Positions 34,293-45,239 are shown, numbered from the stretch's first letter. The stretch is DNA of 64,000 bases from Agarophyton chilense (GCA_030374765.1 JARGXX010000011.1:62001-126000); one strand, 5' to 3'. Notes: generated from the sequence alone by a model not told the origin. Made by a program: numbers and translations.

Positions 34293-35054
34293 TTGGCAGC
34301 CGGTGCAGACTTCAACGCTGACCGCTCTGCTTACATGGCCGTAACAATAAGCAATGATTTATATGGCAATGACATCATGTCAGCATTCGAGATTGCAAAA
34401 GGCTTCACCAAACCCATCAATGGCAAGCCACATGAAAATGTGCTTCCAGCAGACGTGGCAGAAGCCCGCGAACTGTTTATCGCCCGTCGCAATCTACCGC
34501 GCATCCTTAAGTCAAAAGCTATCAATTACATACCATTCCCCGCCGGTGACCTCTTCGAAGTGTTTGTCAAACTGGAAGTTGAGAAGCGTAGAAGATGGTC
34601 GCTCCCCAAGACAGTGACACCAGTCAACGCCAATAGCCGCATTGCCACTGCGCCTGGCAAGGCTGAAAAGGAATTGACAGCCGCGTTTGAGGATACGCGC
34701 ATCGCAATCCCTGACACGAGCTTTGCAAAGCTTGTGAAAGACGGTATTGATGCCCTGGATGACATGAATGACACCGAAATGCCACAAGAGTCCAATGACA
34801 ACTCCGAATCAACTCCTGACAGTGCGGCTTCTGACACTGATTTAGGCACAGATGCAGTAGAAGACGATGTAACTGCCAGCATAGGTGACAGAGTGGACAT
34901 CTTCTGGTCGTTAAACGACCAGTATTATCCAGGCACTGTGAATACTGCCGCCGACGACTGGCTCGTCAATTTGCACTATGACGACGGCGGCAAGGAAGTG
35001 GCGGACATGTCTAAAAAGGTTTGGAATATTACCAGCGCCATTCCTACAGCATAA
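34293..35054 (+). pseudogene. Integrase tail with Tudor-like module, copia element A
   Basis: The frame starts in the integrase C-terminal region (ISNDLYGNDIMSAFEIAKGF, also in copia B), passes an acidic Ser-rich linker (about residues 150-195), then at residues about 197-245 (34881-35027) reads GDRVDIFWSLNDQYYPGTV and VNLHYDDGGKEVADM. The spacing of the aromatic, YYPG and YDDG marks fits the Tudor/Agenet family of methyl-histone readers. The same module sits at the same place in copia B. Confidence 0.6.
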
Positions 35055-35270
35055 AGCTCAGGGCTTTGAGCTGTATCCGGTATACAATGCATATGCCAGG
35101 AGGAAGATAGCTTCCTCAAAACCGCCCAGCCTGTGTTTCGTTGCCTTGTCCCACCTAACGCCAACAATATCTCCAGCCATACCCTGTATAAGGTGAAGCA
35201 TAATGACGACGGCTCTTTGAAGCTGAAGGCCAGGCTGGCCCCCCATGAGAATGAAGACGACCTGTAAGAC

Positions 35271-36610
35271 ATGCTGAGCAAACACTGTGCAACTTGCCCG
35301 CCCACAGGTTTGCGCATCGTAGAGAGTATCGCCTCCCTGCAAAACTGGAAGCTCTACAAGGCCGACGTCACCGCAGCCTTCCTCCAAACTGGCAAAGCGC
35401 AGCGCGATGTTTATGTTGGCCCGCCGAAAGAGAGTAAGATGAAGTCAACGCACGTCTGGCTCCTTTTTTCGGCTGCCTACTGTCTGGTGAACGCCAACGC
35501 GAAGTGGCAGCACGCATCGGACGAAGTAATAAAGAGCAATGATCTGACACAGTGCACTCATATCCCCCAAATTTTTCATCAGAAGGCTAACGGCAAACAT
35601 GTGCTAATTATTGCCAATATTGTGGACGACCTCAAAGTAGCCGGTGCCGATGATCGCACTCATCGATTTCTAACTGCATTCAACGATCGCTTTAAGTTCG
35701 GTGTGGTCAATAAGGGTCCAGGGAAGCTGAAAGTCTTCCGCATGAACACCATTCAGCATGAAGACCTATTTATCGAAACTAACCCTGAAGATAAGATGAA
35801 CAGTACCATGGAATACCCAATCACCTGCATGCGCCGCAAAGATTCCGATCAGTGCATGAACAAGATCTAGAGAGCTGCGTTTGCATCCATCAACAGCTCG
35901 TTGAGCTGAATTGGAACAGCAGCCTCCCCACTCTGTTCCTTCTACAGTAGTCATCTACAGCAGAAAGCCCCCACCTCCGAATCTCGCACATCGTGGAACA
36001 ATTGACTACTGTTTGCAGGCCGAACTGGGTACTGTGATCTCATACCGTCGCCCTGCTCACAAGCGCGACTACGAGCTGAGCGTGCTAGTATTTTCTAATG
36101 CCTCTCGCATTGACGACGTCGGTCAACTCGGCGTTCTCACTGGTTTGCTTGTTGGTGCAATGAAAAAGAATACTATCGACCGCGGTACGTCGTGGATCTC
36201 TCACGAGGCCAAGCGACCTGCAAAGAGCGTACCTGCAGCTAAGATATTCGCCGCAGGTGAAGGGATCAATGAGGGCAAGAACGTGCGCAGTGTTTACACT
36301 GTGCTGCTGAGCGTCGAAGTCAAACTCCGCATTCTGGTGGACTCTAAAGATTGGCTGACGTCTATGTCGACGCAGAAAATTCTGAAGACAAGTCGATAAG
36401 GGGTGACGTACGCAGCATTCGGTTTGAATTCGAGACTGGCAGCGTTGAGTCCATCTCGTGGATCCCAGGTTCCGTAAACCTCGCTGACCTTCTGACTAAG
36501 AAGGATAGCTGCCGAACCGATGCGCTGCTGCTTACTCTCTATTCTGGTCGGCTGGATATTGATTTCGAGGCTGTAGCCGAGACGAAGAATTATGAGAAGC
36601 ACTTCGGCTA
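35271..36610 (+). pseudogene. Reverse transcriptase and RNase H of copia element A
   Basis: Copia RT blocks: WKLYKADVTAAFLQTGKA, RDVYVGPPKE, AYCLVNANAKWQ, LIIANIVDDLKVAG. RNase H follows with LSVLVFSNASRIDDVGQLG (about 36075) and ISWIPGSVNLADLLTKKD (about 36455), the closing copia signature. Broken. Confidence 0.75.
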
Positions 36611-36862
36611 ACAAGAAAGAAGATTGATATAAATGTCGACAGCTAGTGACAGGACGCCATGTAATGCGCACGCTAGCACTCACGTGCTCTGACGCCCGTG
36701 CCAACTTTCATTCGTAGTTAGTGCATTTACATGAGCAATTACTAGTGTCTACATAAACACAGCAAGATGACTCAGCAGGTCATCTGACTACACGGACGCC
36801 GGCGCACCCCAGTTGTCTGAGAAACATAGCTACAGTTGTTACCCCGCTCAATACTTAGATTT

Positions 36863-38497
36863 CCCCCCTACCCTAAATTGGTAGTTCATTTTTTGGACAA
36901 AGCTGGGTTCCCGATGCAGGTGCGATGCCCAGCATGCCCAAGTCGTCAGCCCAGACCAACCGAACATGTTCAAAGAGACAAGGATCGCGCCACTCGAAAC
37001 CGAGTATAGACCATTGCCCCCATCCCTTATTCTCTGTACTGCACATCCATTCAAACCTTCCTTTCTCATCTCGTGTCAACCCAGTGATAGAAGCTCTTTC
37101 ATATATATACCTTGGTCCCTCCTTCATAGATACTTTTACATATACCGTGAACAGAAACACATCTCGGCCCCACCCCGTACAGACCACAGTACCTCACACG
37201 CTGCTGCCAGCGCTGAAGTCCCACGGCCCTGCGTTTACATCTGAGGCAAACCCGAAATACATCTTCACATCTTCCAACCATCTCGCAGGGAGCCTCGATT
37301 TGCACTTCATATATCCACAGACATCATTTGCTCGTGGCACATTCAAACGGATCGTTTCGAAACGTATTGCTCTACCTCTACCTAATTCCAAGAGGCTGTT
37401 AAATACAAACAACTGTCGACACTGGATATCCAGGCTTCCATTGAAGATTCAGAAGATGTTCCCTCCAGACGAAAAGTCAAAATTCCAGCGCATACTGAAA
37501 TACGAACTCTTTGGTTCCCCAAACGCCTTCAAACGTCGTTCAACTTTGCCTGCTGTTCTTCTTCATACGTCAGCTTCGCAGAATGTGCTGCTTCTTGAAA
37601 TACTACAGAATTCGAAGATGCTGACGTGGTCGATTGTACACCGAGAGCCGAAATCATACACCAAGCTAGCGAACGCAACAGAAATGCCCTTTTTCCGGTG
37701 ATAAAATCGCATGATCAAGATCGTCTGACATCATGGCCAAGGATTCAGATCGAACTTCTTCCAGATCCTCCGCATACGCACCTTCCAGAACTCGGACTGT
37801 TCAAATCTATTCTTGCGAATAGAAAGCTATCAACGATCTACTTTATGTTGCAAACATGTTTCACAACATTACACTATCGCCATCTCTATCCAAGATCTTT
37901 TCAATGACAGCCATAAGCTCCAAGAAGATTTCGAAGTCTCCGATAGCTGACATCGAGGCACAGTTACAGATCGAACAGAACGAAGAAGATCTTCTCCGAC
38001 CCTGTCAAGCATCTCGTTCTATGGGTTTTAAATATTCCGTGTACGTCGGCCAACGTTTGGCCGGTCGTCTACTTCAAGATTCTTTCCATGTTTTTCGTTA
38101 ACCAAAACGGCTACCTACACCAGAAGTGACACTGACGTTTTTCCTCAAACAACATTCACCTTTCATTGTGTCCAAGAACGACGCCCTTCTTCTACATATT
38201 ATCGACGATAGTGCCATCTTCGTTAGCCACTGGAATCCAAGGAGTCTCATCACCCTCTACCGCATTATATAAGAACATTATTCACCGGCGCAAAACTACC
38301 GATACAATATTTTAAGTCATGTCCAATCGACACAGTCGTATCTGATAAGCTTCCTTTCATAGAATGCATTTGGAACCTTGAGGAGAACAGGATCTTTCAA
38401 CAACCCGCGAAGCTCCACAAACTACACTCTATTCTTGAATCTCTATTCGAATCTCTTACCATATCCCTCAATGAATGGGAAAACATCATCGGGAAGC
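36863..38497 (+). pseudogene. DIRS-type reverse transcriptase fossil, left part
   Basis: This DNA resumes where copia A ends. A 258-codon frame at 36925-37701 is the N-terminal polyprotein region. From about 37700 to 38497 plus-strand segments show RT blocks: ANMFHNITLSPSLSKIF (about 37848), RSMGFKYSVYVGQRLAG (about 38020), a catalytic-site region LLLHIIDDSAIF (about 38190), and SLNEWENIIGKLV at the break. They resemble the DIRS RT at 12287-12937 (PMGWSHSVYIAQ; LLGKW) more than gypsy or copia. The domain is cut by copia B and continues at 43638. Broken. Confidence 0.55.
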
Positions 38498-38504
38498 TAG
38501 TATG

Positions 38505-38824
38505 TTTAGATGTTATGATAACGAACAACCTATAACGTAACAATGAGATTAATGTATCGAACAAACGGTAGCGTAACGTGGTAGCAGTTTTTCAGCTCTC
38601 GATCTCGTATTTGTGAGTTCAAGCAACTTGGTAAGCTCTTATATAAAATTCTAGAGTATCTATGTAGCCTACGATGGTTCCAAATGCGGAAGCACTTCTA
38701 ATCAGATGAGCACCCTTTGAATTGCATGATATCCGAAAGGGCCGCACCCCAAACGAGATGCATGTGCGTCCAAAACGGCTTCGTAACCATCCCAAAGAGG
38801 TGACAGCAACTGTAGCTCTTGATA
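38505..38824 (-). repeat. 3' LTR of copia element B
   Basis: On the minus strand it begins TATCAAGAGCTACAG after a purine tract (AAGGAAAAGAAGTTAA). Nearly identical to the 5' LTR. The final few bases next to the target duplication differ from the inner end of the 5' LTR. Confidence 0.85.
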
Positions 38825-38850
38825 TTAACTTCTTTTCCTTGTTTGAGTAG

Positions 38851-41319
38851 CTAGCCAAGGAAGACGTTGGAACTGCGCGACTGAGCCTCCGGGAAACTGA
38901 ACGGAAGCTTGCTGCTGAACATCAAAAGCTGTAAAGTCTGGCTTAAGGGGCTATCCGTTTTTGTCAATGGATCGCTAAGGTTTGTCTTTCCGGGTATCCA
39001 AGCCATACGACTTATGTTCCGTGTTTCAAAGTCATATCTTATCTCAGCAACATCGCCTCGGATACTTTTGTCGGTAGCACTGCGACATGTTGACAAAGAA
39101 TTATACACATCCTTGGGGTCAACGCACACAACAAGATCTACTTCAAGGTTGAGTAAACAACTGTAGGACTTCGTCAACAACTTCCCTTCATCTATACCCA
39201 TATTCGCTGCCAAAGTCTCAGCTGCTTCAACAGAGCGAACTGGTCTTTTGGATTTCGTAGAAGACCAGTTGAGGGTGTGGGAGAAAGAAACAGATAGGAG
39301 CTCTCCAATCATCAATCCAGCAATAAATCCCAATTGTCCAGACCCTGACGGTCGACTAGCATCGGCGAACACTAGCAAAGATAGATGGTAGCGCTTTGAA
39401 TCATTTGGTCTCTTGAACTGGATCGTACTTTCTAATTTCTTCAGTGAACGAAGCAGGTTCGTTTGGGTAATCACATCATGTACAGTAGGGCTAGGGATTT
39501 TCTGCTGAAGAACACTTGAAACCAATGAACAGAACGGGCTCGCAGCTACTCCAATCCATCCCAAAGAGCCATTCAGCGACCTGAATTCTGAATACTCCAG
39601 TTCATTGAGAGGTGAATCATCCTGTTTACGATGCATACGGGTGAGCGGGAAGGCCTCGAGAGCCTTAAATTTTTTTTCCCCATGCATAGTAATCGTAAAA
39701 CCTGCGTGCTGCGTGATTGATAGACCAAAAAACGTAAACGTACCAGGACCGTAAACGATTGTTCCTAGTTCGTACGTGTTTCCAACTTCCTTCAAAAGAG
39801 CGTTGAGAGCCGTCATGGTTCCAGAAAAGAGAATTTCATCGACAAGCTTAACTGCAACAGCCTGTAGTTCATCTTTGGCGCGAATGTAAAACAGTTGAGG
39901 AACGTAAGCGAGCTGCGAAAATCCCAAGTCCTTGAAAAAGGTGTCACTGTGCTCTTGCCACTTGGCATTAGCGTTAACGAGACCATAAGAAGCAGCCAAA
40001 AGTAACCAGTAGAAGGATCGGCTCGTGCATTCGCGCGGAGGTACAACATAAACATCCCTCTTCGCTTCACCAGTTTGTTGAAACGCGGATTTCACATCGA
40101 CTTTCACAAGGGCCCATTTGAACAAACATGAAATGGACAGAAAAATTCGAAAGCCAACAGGAGGGCATGTAGCAGAATCTGTGCGAAGATTGTGTTTCTC
40201 TTTGTCCTTGTTTCCATGCGAGGCAATTCTGGCCTTCATGATCTGTGACCCATCGTCGAGAGACTTCACTTTGTACAACACATGGCTCGAAATAATATTC
40301 GCATCGAATGGAATCTTTGAGACATGAATTTCCTTCACTTTTCTCTCAAATGAAATCTCTTCTTTCGAATACGCGTTGTGTATTATATAGGCAGGTAGAC
40401 CTTGAGCATGGTTGGCAAGAAACTCTTTGTGCTGAAACTCCTGAAAGTAGAGCTTGACATCATTCTTCTCATGGCTAGTGAGTTCCATTTCGGGAGATAA
40501 TTGAATCTCATTCGAATTTTCTGCATCCAAACCAGACCCTGGAGCACTTCTCCAGGTCTCATCATGGAGATGAAGCGTTTCCTGTTCTCCATCTTCATAG
40601 TTGATTTGGTACCGGTCTCTATCTTCAATATGGCTCACCACTGTACCTGGGTAGTATTTGTCATCCAATGGCCAATAAACTTCAATGGTGTCACCAAAAT
40701 TAGGCATCAAGGGAAGATTTGTATCTGAAGAAGTGCCATGAATCTGAAGGGGGCTGGAGAAATCTGCATCAAATGATGCGGGGTCCGGAAGGGTCCGGTC
40801 CAGAACTTGATTGTCATCAGGGGAAACAAGCTCATTGTCAATGTTCAGTTGCAGTTGCGAATCGAGTTCATCGATCGATTCTTGTACAGCATTTCCAAGG
40901 CAGTTGTCTTCAAGCGCAAGACGTATGTCTTCTACAGCAGCACGAACTTGACGTCCATTCCTCCCAGGAACAGTAAAAGTACGACTGGTATGGTCATATT
41001 CAAGAACAGGTCGACCATTTGTCCATTTACCACGCTTGTCATCACCTGTTTTGACAAATACTTCCACCATGTCTCCGACAGACACCGGCAACTCGGCTAA
41101 AGACTTTGAGCGCAGAAAGAATGAAAGCTTACGCCTAGCGTGGAGCGCTTGCTGGGCGTGGACAATATCTTCAGGAATGGTGTCGAGAGAGGTGCTGGAC
41201 TCGAGAGGTCGAGTGTATCCTTTAGCGAGTTCATGCGCGGACATTAGATTGTTTCCATATAAGTCATTCGAGATGCGTAGGGCTTGCTGTACAAGCAGGG
41301 AAGGATTCAAAACATCCAT
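38851..41319 (-). CDS. pol frame of copia element B (integrase tail, Tudor-like, RT, RNase H)
   Basis: An 822-codon open frame from an ATG. Residues 1-120 are the integrase C-terminal region; 207-257 (40549-40701) are a Tudor-like module (GDTIEVYWPLDDKYYPGTV, YQINYEDGEQETL); RT follows with FKWALVKVDVKSAFQQTGEA, RDVYVVPPRE, SYGLVNANAKWQ and VKLVDEILFSG; RNase H holds LLVFADASRPSGSGQLGF and ends with MAWIPGKTNLSDPLTKTD. Domain order is copia. The length of the open frame and the near-identical LTRs indicate recent activity. Confidence 0.9.
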   Translation of the reverse strand: MDVLNPSLLVQQALRISNDLYGNNLMSAHELAKGYTRPLESSTSLDTIPEDIVHAQQALHARRKLSFFLRSKSLAELPVSVGDMVEVFVKTGDDKRGKWTNGRPVLEYDHTSRTFTVPGRNGRQVRAAVEDIRLALEDNCLGNAVQESIDELDSQLQLNIDNELVSPDDNQVLDRTLPDPASFDADFSSPLQIHGTSSDTNLPLMPNFGDTIEVYWPLDDKYYPGTVVSHIEDRDRYQINYEDGEQETLHLHDETWRSAPGSGLDAENSNEIQLSPEMELTSHEKNDVKLYFQEFQHKEFLANHAQGLPAYIIHNAYSKEEISFERKVKEIHVSKIPFDANIISSHVLYKVKSLDDGSQIMKARIASHGNKDKEKHNLRTDSATCPPVGFRIFLSISCLFKWALVKVDVKSAFQQTGEAKRDVYVVPPRECTSRSFYWLLLAASYGLVNANAKWQEHSDTFFKDLGFSQLAYVPQLFYIRAKDELQAVAVKLVDEILFSGTMTALNALLKEVGNTYELGTIVYGPGTFTFFGLSITQHAGFTITMHGEKKFKALEAFPLTRMHRKQDDSPLNELEYSEFRSLNGSLGWIGVAASPFCSLVSSVLQQKIPSPTVHDVITQTNLLRSLKKLESTIQFKRPNDSKRYHLSLLVFADASRPSGSGQLGFIAGLMIGELLSVSFSHTLNWSSTKSKRPVRSVEAAETLAANMGIDEGKLLTKSYSCLLNLEVDLVVCVDPKDVYNSLSTCRSATDKSIRGDVAEIRYDFETRNISRMAWIPGKTNLSDPLTKTDSPLSQTLQLLMFSSKLPFSFPEAQSRSSNVFLG

Positions 41320-41336
41320 TGCAGAGTTCGAATGTT

Positions 41337-42212
41337 TCAGACGTAAATAGATGTCACGGATAATACGGTGCTTGGACTCAATGACATTTTTGTTGTGGCG
41401 TCAGGGGGGTAACGGCCTGTATCAACGTCATATACAGAAAGATACTTCTCAAACTCTACAGTCTTGAAGGCTGGATCATACAATACCTTTCCTGGAGGCC
41501 AGAAGGGTGAAATCCACTGAGAATCAAATGACACAATTGCGGAAGACATGGTTGTATCTGGAACCACATTGCCGACCGAGTAGCGCGAGGCAGTATCCAT
41601 TGAATGGAACACGATCTCTTCATCCAGAAAAAATGATCCACGCAAACGACCATGTTAAAATCCCTTGACAACGAGCTCAAAGAGACTTTCCCGGCTGATT
41701 TCGGTTCTGAAGTGACACGGCAACTGGGACATGTTTCTAGCACATCACGCAGATACTTCTGTACATCGGTATCCCAAAGATTGTTACGATCGAGTAACAG
41801 CTTCATATCCGTGTAGGAAGAGTGTCCACAGACGTGTTTGTGAACTTTGTCTACAATAGCCTTCTTCTGGGACCAGGAACGGATGGTGCTGTCTATTGCC
41901 TCTGGAATATGGATAGTTGCACAGAATAGTGCTTGGCTAGAGGGGGCAGAATCAGAGTTCAATTCCGAAAAGAAGCTGTACAGATTGTAGCAATGAAAAT
42001 GGTTATCAACGATTTGAATAAAATCTGCAGCATCTGTGCTGGTCGGTAGTTGTAACAGATTTTGTTCCATATGCAGAATGTTGCAAAGACGAGTAACGTT
42101 TCGTCCAACAACCCACTGCGAAGAGCCCTCTATGATGAGATGGTGGATGTGGACAGGCATTCCTGATGTAGAGAAAGCGGTCATTAAGACAGATCCAATG
42201 ATGCGCTTCGGT
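41337..42212 (-). pseudogene. Protease and integrase region of copia element B
   Basis: Minus-strand segments show LIIEGSSQWVVGRNVTRLCN, shared with copia A (LEGSSQWVIGRNLTRKAN), a GAG-pre-integrase block (VHKHVCGHSSYTDMKLLLDR, CPSCR) and integrase core sequence (MDTASRYSVGNVV; FDSQWISPFWPPG). It lies between gag and the long pol frame. Confidence 0.7.
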
Positions 42213-43316
42213 TCACTTGCAGGTTCTCCTGATCCATATTGTCAATTGGGTCGGTCTGCTATAACGTTCAGGCAGCGCATCTAAAGCTTTAGACCATCTG
42301 GGAAGAAGAAACGGTTGAACGCTTTTGAACTCCTCGAGTTCAATACCACTGTAGGGCGCTGCGTCGTCCAGTAACGGTCCAAAATTATTGAGAACTAAGT
42401 CATTTGACCTAGTAACGTGGGTCATGTGGAACGTTATGGTCTTGTTCTTCCCCGATCTTTCATTATCCTTCGCAGAATTTGAAGTCATTTTCAAAGAGCC
42501 CTCTTCGTTGTGGTCAGAAGCCCAATCTCCCATATGTTTGCACATACGACACTTACTCTTGGAATTCAAATCCTCCAATTGTTTAGCATTGAGAGTGCGC
42601 TTCTTACGTCCATATGAGCTGGTACTTGCAGAACTAGCCTGTACTGAACGTTGCGAAGAACTTTCAGAAGCTTTAGGCCGATCGCATTTCCGAATAAGTG
42701 AAGCAATGGATGAATATGACAAGGACTTCAGGTATTCATCAGTCGTATAAGAGGCATCAAACAATTCATCACGAGGTAGGGAAGCGGCGAGAACCGATAT
42801 TCGCTGATTCGGATCAACGGAAGCATTGGCCATCGACATGAACGCAACCAATGCGTCTGAAAGTTTTGACTTGCTGGAATGGGAGTTGAACTTGGACACT
42901 TGGGCCTCGAATCGTGACTTGTACTTTTTGAAAGTCTCTGTTGAACCACGCTTGGTTTTCAGTAGATCCAGAAAGTCATTATAAACTTCACTGACGACGG
43001 CCAGAGCGTCACGTTTGTGAAGAGCATTAACGATTGCTCCAACGCCATCACCTGTCTGAATCGTCGAAGAGGGTATTTTCATACAAATATCACTTGCGCG
43101 GCCAAACAACTGTGAGAGTAGCATAATTACCTGAAGTTCTTTCGTTGTCTTGCTCGAGTTCGAATCAGGTAGTCCATCATGGAACGATTTCCAGAGCGAT
43201 ACGGAACGAGCGTATTGGTCTTGGTCGCCTTTCCCGTCAGTCCAAGGAACACAGCAGATATCCCACGAAAATTGCGGTCGAGAAGGTAAATCTGAGGCGC
43301 CGGTAGCTGGGCCCAT
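42213..43316 (-). CDS. gag of copia element B
   Basis: A 367-codon open frame from an ATG just inside the 5' LTR. It holds CVPWTDGKGDQDQYARSV, the conserved block KRDALAVVSEVYNDFLDLL, NQRISVLAASLPRDELFD and a zinc-knuckle-like CRMCKHMGDWASDH, then the protease entry region GPLLDDAAPYSGIE. The fossil at 5530-6400 and copia A match it segment by segment. Confidence 0.88.
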   Translation of the reverse strand: MGPATGASDLPSRPQFSWDICCVPWTDGKGDQDQYARSVSLWKSFHDGLPDSNSSKTTKELQVIMLLSQLFGRASDICMKIPSSTIQTGDGVGAIVNALHKRDALAVVSEVYNDFLDLLKTKRGSTETFKKYKSRFEAQVSKFNSHSSKSKLSDALVAFMSMANASVDPNQRISVLAASLPRDELFDASYTTDEYLKSLSYSSIASLIRKCDRPKASESSSQRSVQASSASTSSYGRKKRTLNAKQLEDLNSKSKCRMCKHMGDWASDHNEEGSLKMTSNSAKDNERSGKNKTITFHMTHVTRSNDLVLNNFGPLLDDAAPYSGIELEEFKSVQPFLLPRWSKALDALPERYSRPTQLTIWIRRTCK

Positions 43317-43326
43317 GACTTAAAAG

Positions 43327-43639
43327 GTTATGATAACGAACAACCTGTAACGTAACAATGAGAGTAATGTATCGAACAAACGGTAGCGTAGCGTGGTAGC
43401 AGTTTTTCAGCTCTCGATCTCGTATTTGTGAGTTCAAGCAACTTGGTAAACTCTTATATAAAATTCTAGAGTATCTATGTAGCCTACGATGGTTCCAAAT
43501 GCGGAAGCACTTCTAATCAGATGAGCACCCTTTGAATTGCATGATATCCGAAAGGGCCGCACCCCAAACGAGATGCATGTGCGTCCAAAACGGCTTCGTA
43601 ACCATCCCAAAGAGGTGACAGCAACTGTAGCTCTTGATA
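43327..43639 (-). repeat. 5' LTR of copia element B
   Basis: About 313 bp, nearly identical to the 38505-38824 copy. The gag ATG (43316) lies about ten bases inside the inner end. Confidence 0.85.
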
Positions 43640-44544
43640 GTATGGCCCTTTCTTTTGAAGAGATCTCTCTTTTCCTGCCTGAACACTGTGTTCAAGACAC
43701 AGTTAAATTCTCAAATGCAGATCGCAACACTCTCAGAACACAACAAGAGAGAGATTTCCCTTCTCGTCATACTTCTACCCTTAGTCGTGGCGCAGACATC
43801 TCTACCCATATCTGACCTGATCGTCACCTTTGACGCATCTCCGTCGACAGGAGCTGTTCTTTCTGCGCACGTCTCCGCACAAACGGCTGAAAGGCTTTGG
43901 GTGTACACCCAACTTAGCAAATACGAAAATGGTGTAACTTATGAGGCCACCATGGCCGCTCGGAAACTATATGTTGAAATACATTGGAAGACATAACTCG
44001 TCCATCAGTGGAGAGAGAAGGCGCATCTCAACAATCTTGATGCCTCCACAGCTGTTCTTGCCATCAGTTAGATGATCAGAAAAAGTTTGAGACACTCTCG
44101 AGTTGTGCTATTCACGGATTCGATGGTGACACTTGGTGCTCTACACCCTACAAACGTTTTGCAGCAATCCTCCTTGCTTAAAGTATTCAAGTGTCGTTTC
44201 TAAATATCGACTCACATCACAACGCAGCAGACAAGCCCTCGAGGATTCTTACTTGATCCACACAACCGTGCTAAGCATTTTACCGGTTACGAAAAAGGAT
44301 GCTGCATTTTTAGAGAGTGAACATGATTACGACCATGTTTCTTGGGGATCGGGAGCAGCACTTTCTTCTAGAGTGTGCTGTGTGCAGTAAGCTCTGCGAT
44401 CTGCACGACAGTGACCGAGTTCCGGTCTGTCACCTAATCTCTCCGAAAAAAAATGATCTTGAAATCTACTTGACCACATCGCGGACAATAATGAGCAATA
44501 AAAATTTTGGTCAGGTCTATGTCAATAATAACTATTCAAAATAA
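43640..44544 (+). pseudogene. DIRS-type fossil, right part: end of RT and RNase H
   Basis: Directly after copia B the plus strand resumes the fossil broken at 38497. RNase H is recognisable by SDLIVTFDASPSTGAVLSA (about 43815), VVLFTDSMVTLGAL (about 44100) and the closing HHNAADKPSR (about 44215). Beyond this a short Cys-containing stretch (about 44355-44430) has no assignment. No recombinase follows; the one on this strand lies upstream at 20494. Broken. Confidence 0.6.
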
Positions 44545-45239
44545 CGAATAGACGGATATAATAGATGTTTTACACGATACAGTCGATGATGAGACTACAG
44601 TAAAAGCTTGAGCACGCGTTGTGTCTATTCGACAAAAAATTTGACCTTATATGAGCTCAAGCGCCGGAAACATCAAATAAAGTAGTTGATTTCTGAGCTA
44701 CTGTACGGTTTTTTCAAACGTGATCTTTGAAATTCCTTTACAAATCATACATAAATGTAGTATAAATAGCATGTTTTAATTACGAACCAAAGTAAGAGTA
44801 GCTCAACGATGTAAAAATCGTATGATAGCTTAAGAAAAATGAGTTCGAACCTCGCTGAGTTTATTTAAACTCTAAATCTCTAATTGGAGCTAGACTAATT
44901 CTTGCAATTACTTAAATTCTAGAACGTTAACAAACCGACTTCAACAACGAACAGAATACGGTGACATTTGTTAATAAAGCAGTTTCGATTTAGACTAAAG
45001 TACATCTAGCAAGTAGAATTAACGCAGATTGAAAAAGTATGGGGCTTAAGCTTATTCGAACTATTGTTCTGTATACGACAAAACGTGCATTTAAATAACC
45101 AAATTCGAATGCGAAGGTTAAGATGTTTTTCTTACATAAAATGCGTTTTTTTTCAATAAACACCGTTACATTCACTAAGATACATGCAAAAGCAAGGTCT
45201 ATTTGTACTTGTGCGACAAAGATAAAGTTCTATCTTTCA
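44545..45239. other. AT-rich stretch without a supported gene
   Basis: Many short A/T runs and no frame with recognisable content. It probably includes the far end of the DIRS-type fossil and of the following transposon, but no terminal repeat was found. Confidence 0.4.

Larger units (their letters stand above)
32059..36857 (+). mobile_element. Ty1/copia element A with 230-bp LTRs and GATTT duplication
   Basis: Two 230-bp LTRs, 32059-32288 and 36628-36857, share about 88 percent by eye, so the insertion is old. GATTT flanks the element at 32054-32058 and 36858-36862. The LTRs begin TAT and end CTTA, not the usual TG...CA. Inside, gag, protease, integrase, a Tudor-like module, RT and RNase H follow in copia order, each comparable with copia B at 38505-43639. 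A purine tract (ACAAGAAAGAAGATTGA) precedes the 3' LTR. The body is broken in several places. Confidence 0.92.
38505..43639 (-). mobile_element. Ty1/copia element B, young and nearly whole
   Basis: LTRs lie at about 38505-38824 and 43327-43639 and differ at only about four of some 313 positions, so this is the youngest insertion seen. The heptamer TAGTATG brackets it (38498-38504 and 43638-43644), containing the 5-bp duplication and leaving the exact ends uncertain by a base or two. On the minus strand, gag (42213-43316), protease/integrase (41337-42212) and a long pol frame (38851-41319) follow in copia order. It looks nearly whole, with perhaps two or three breaks. Confidence 0.93.
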
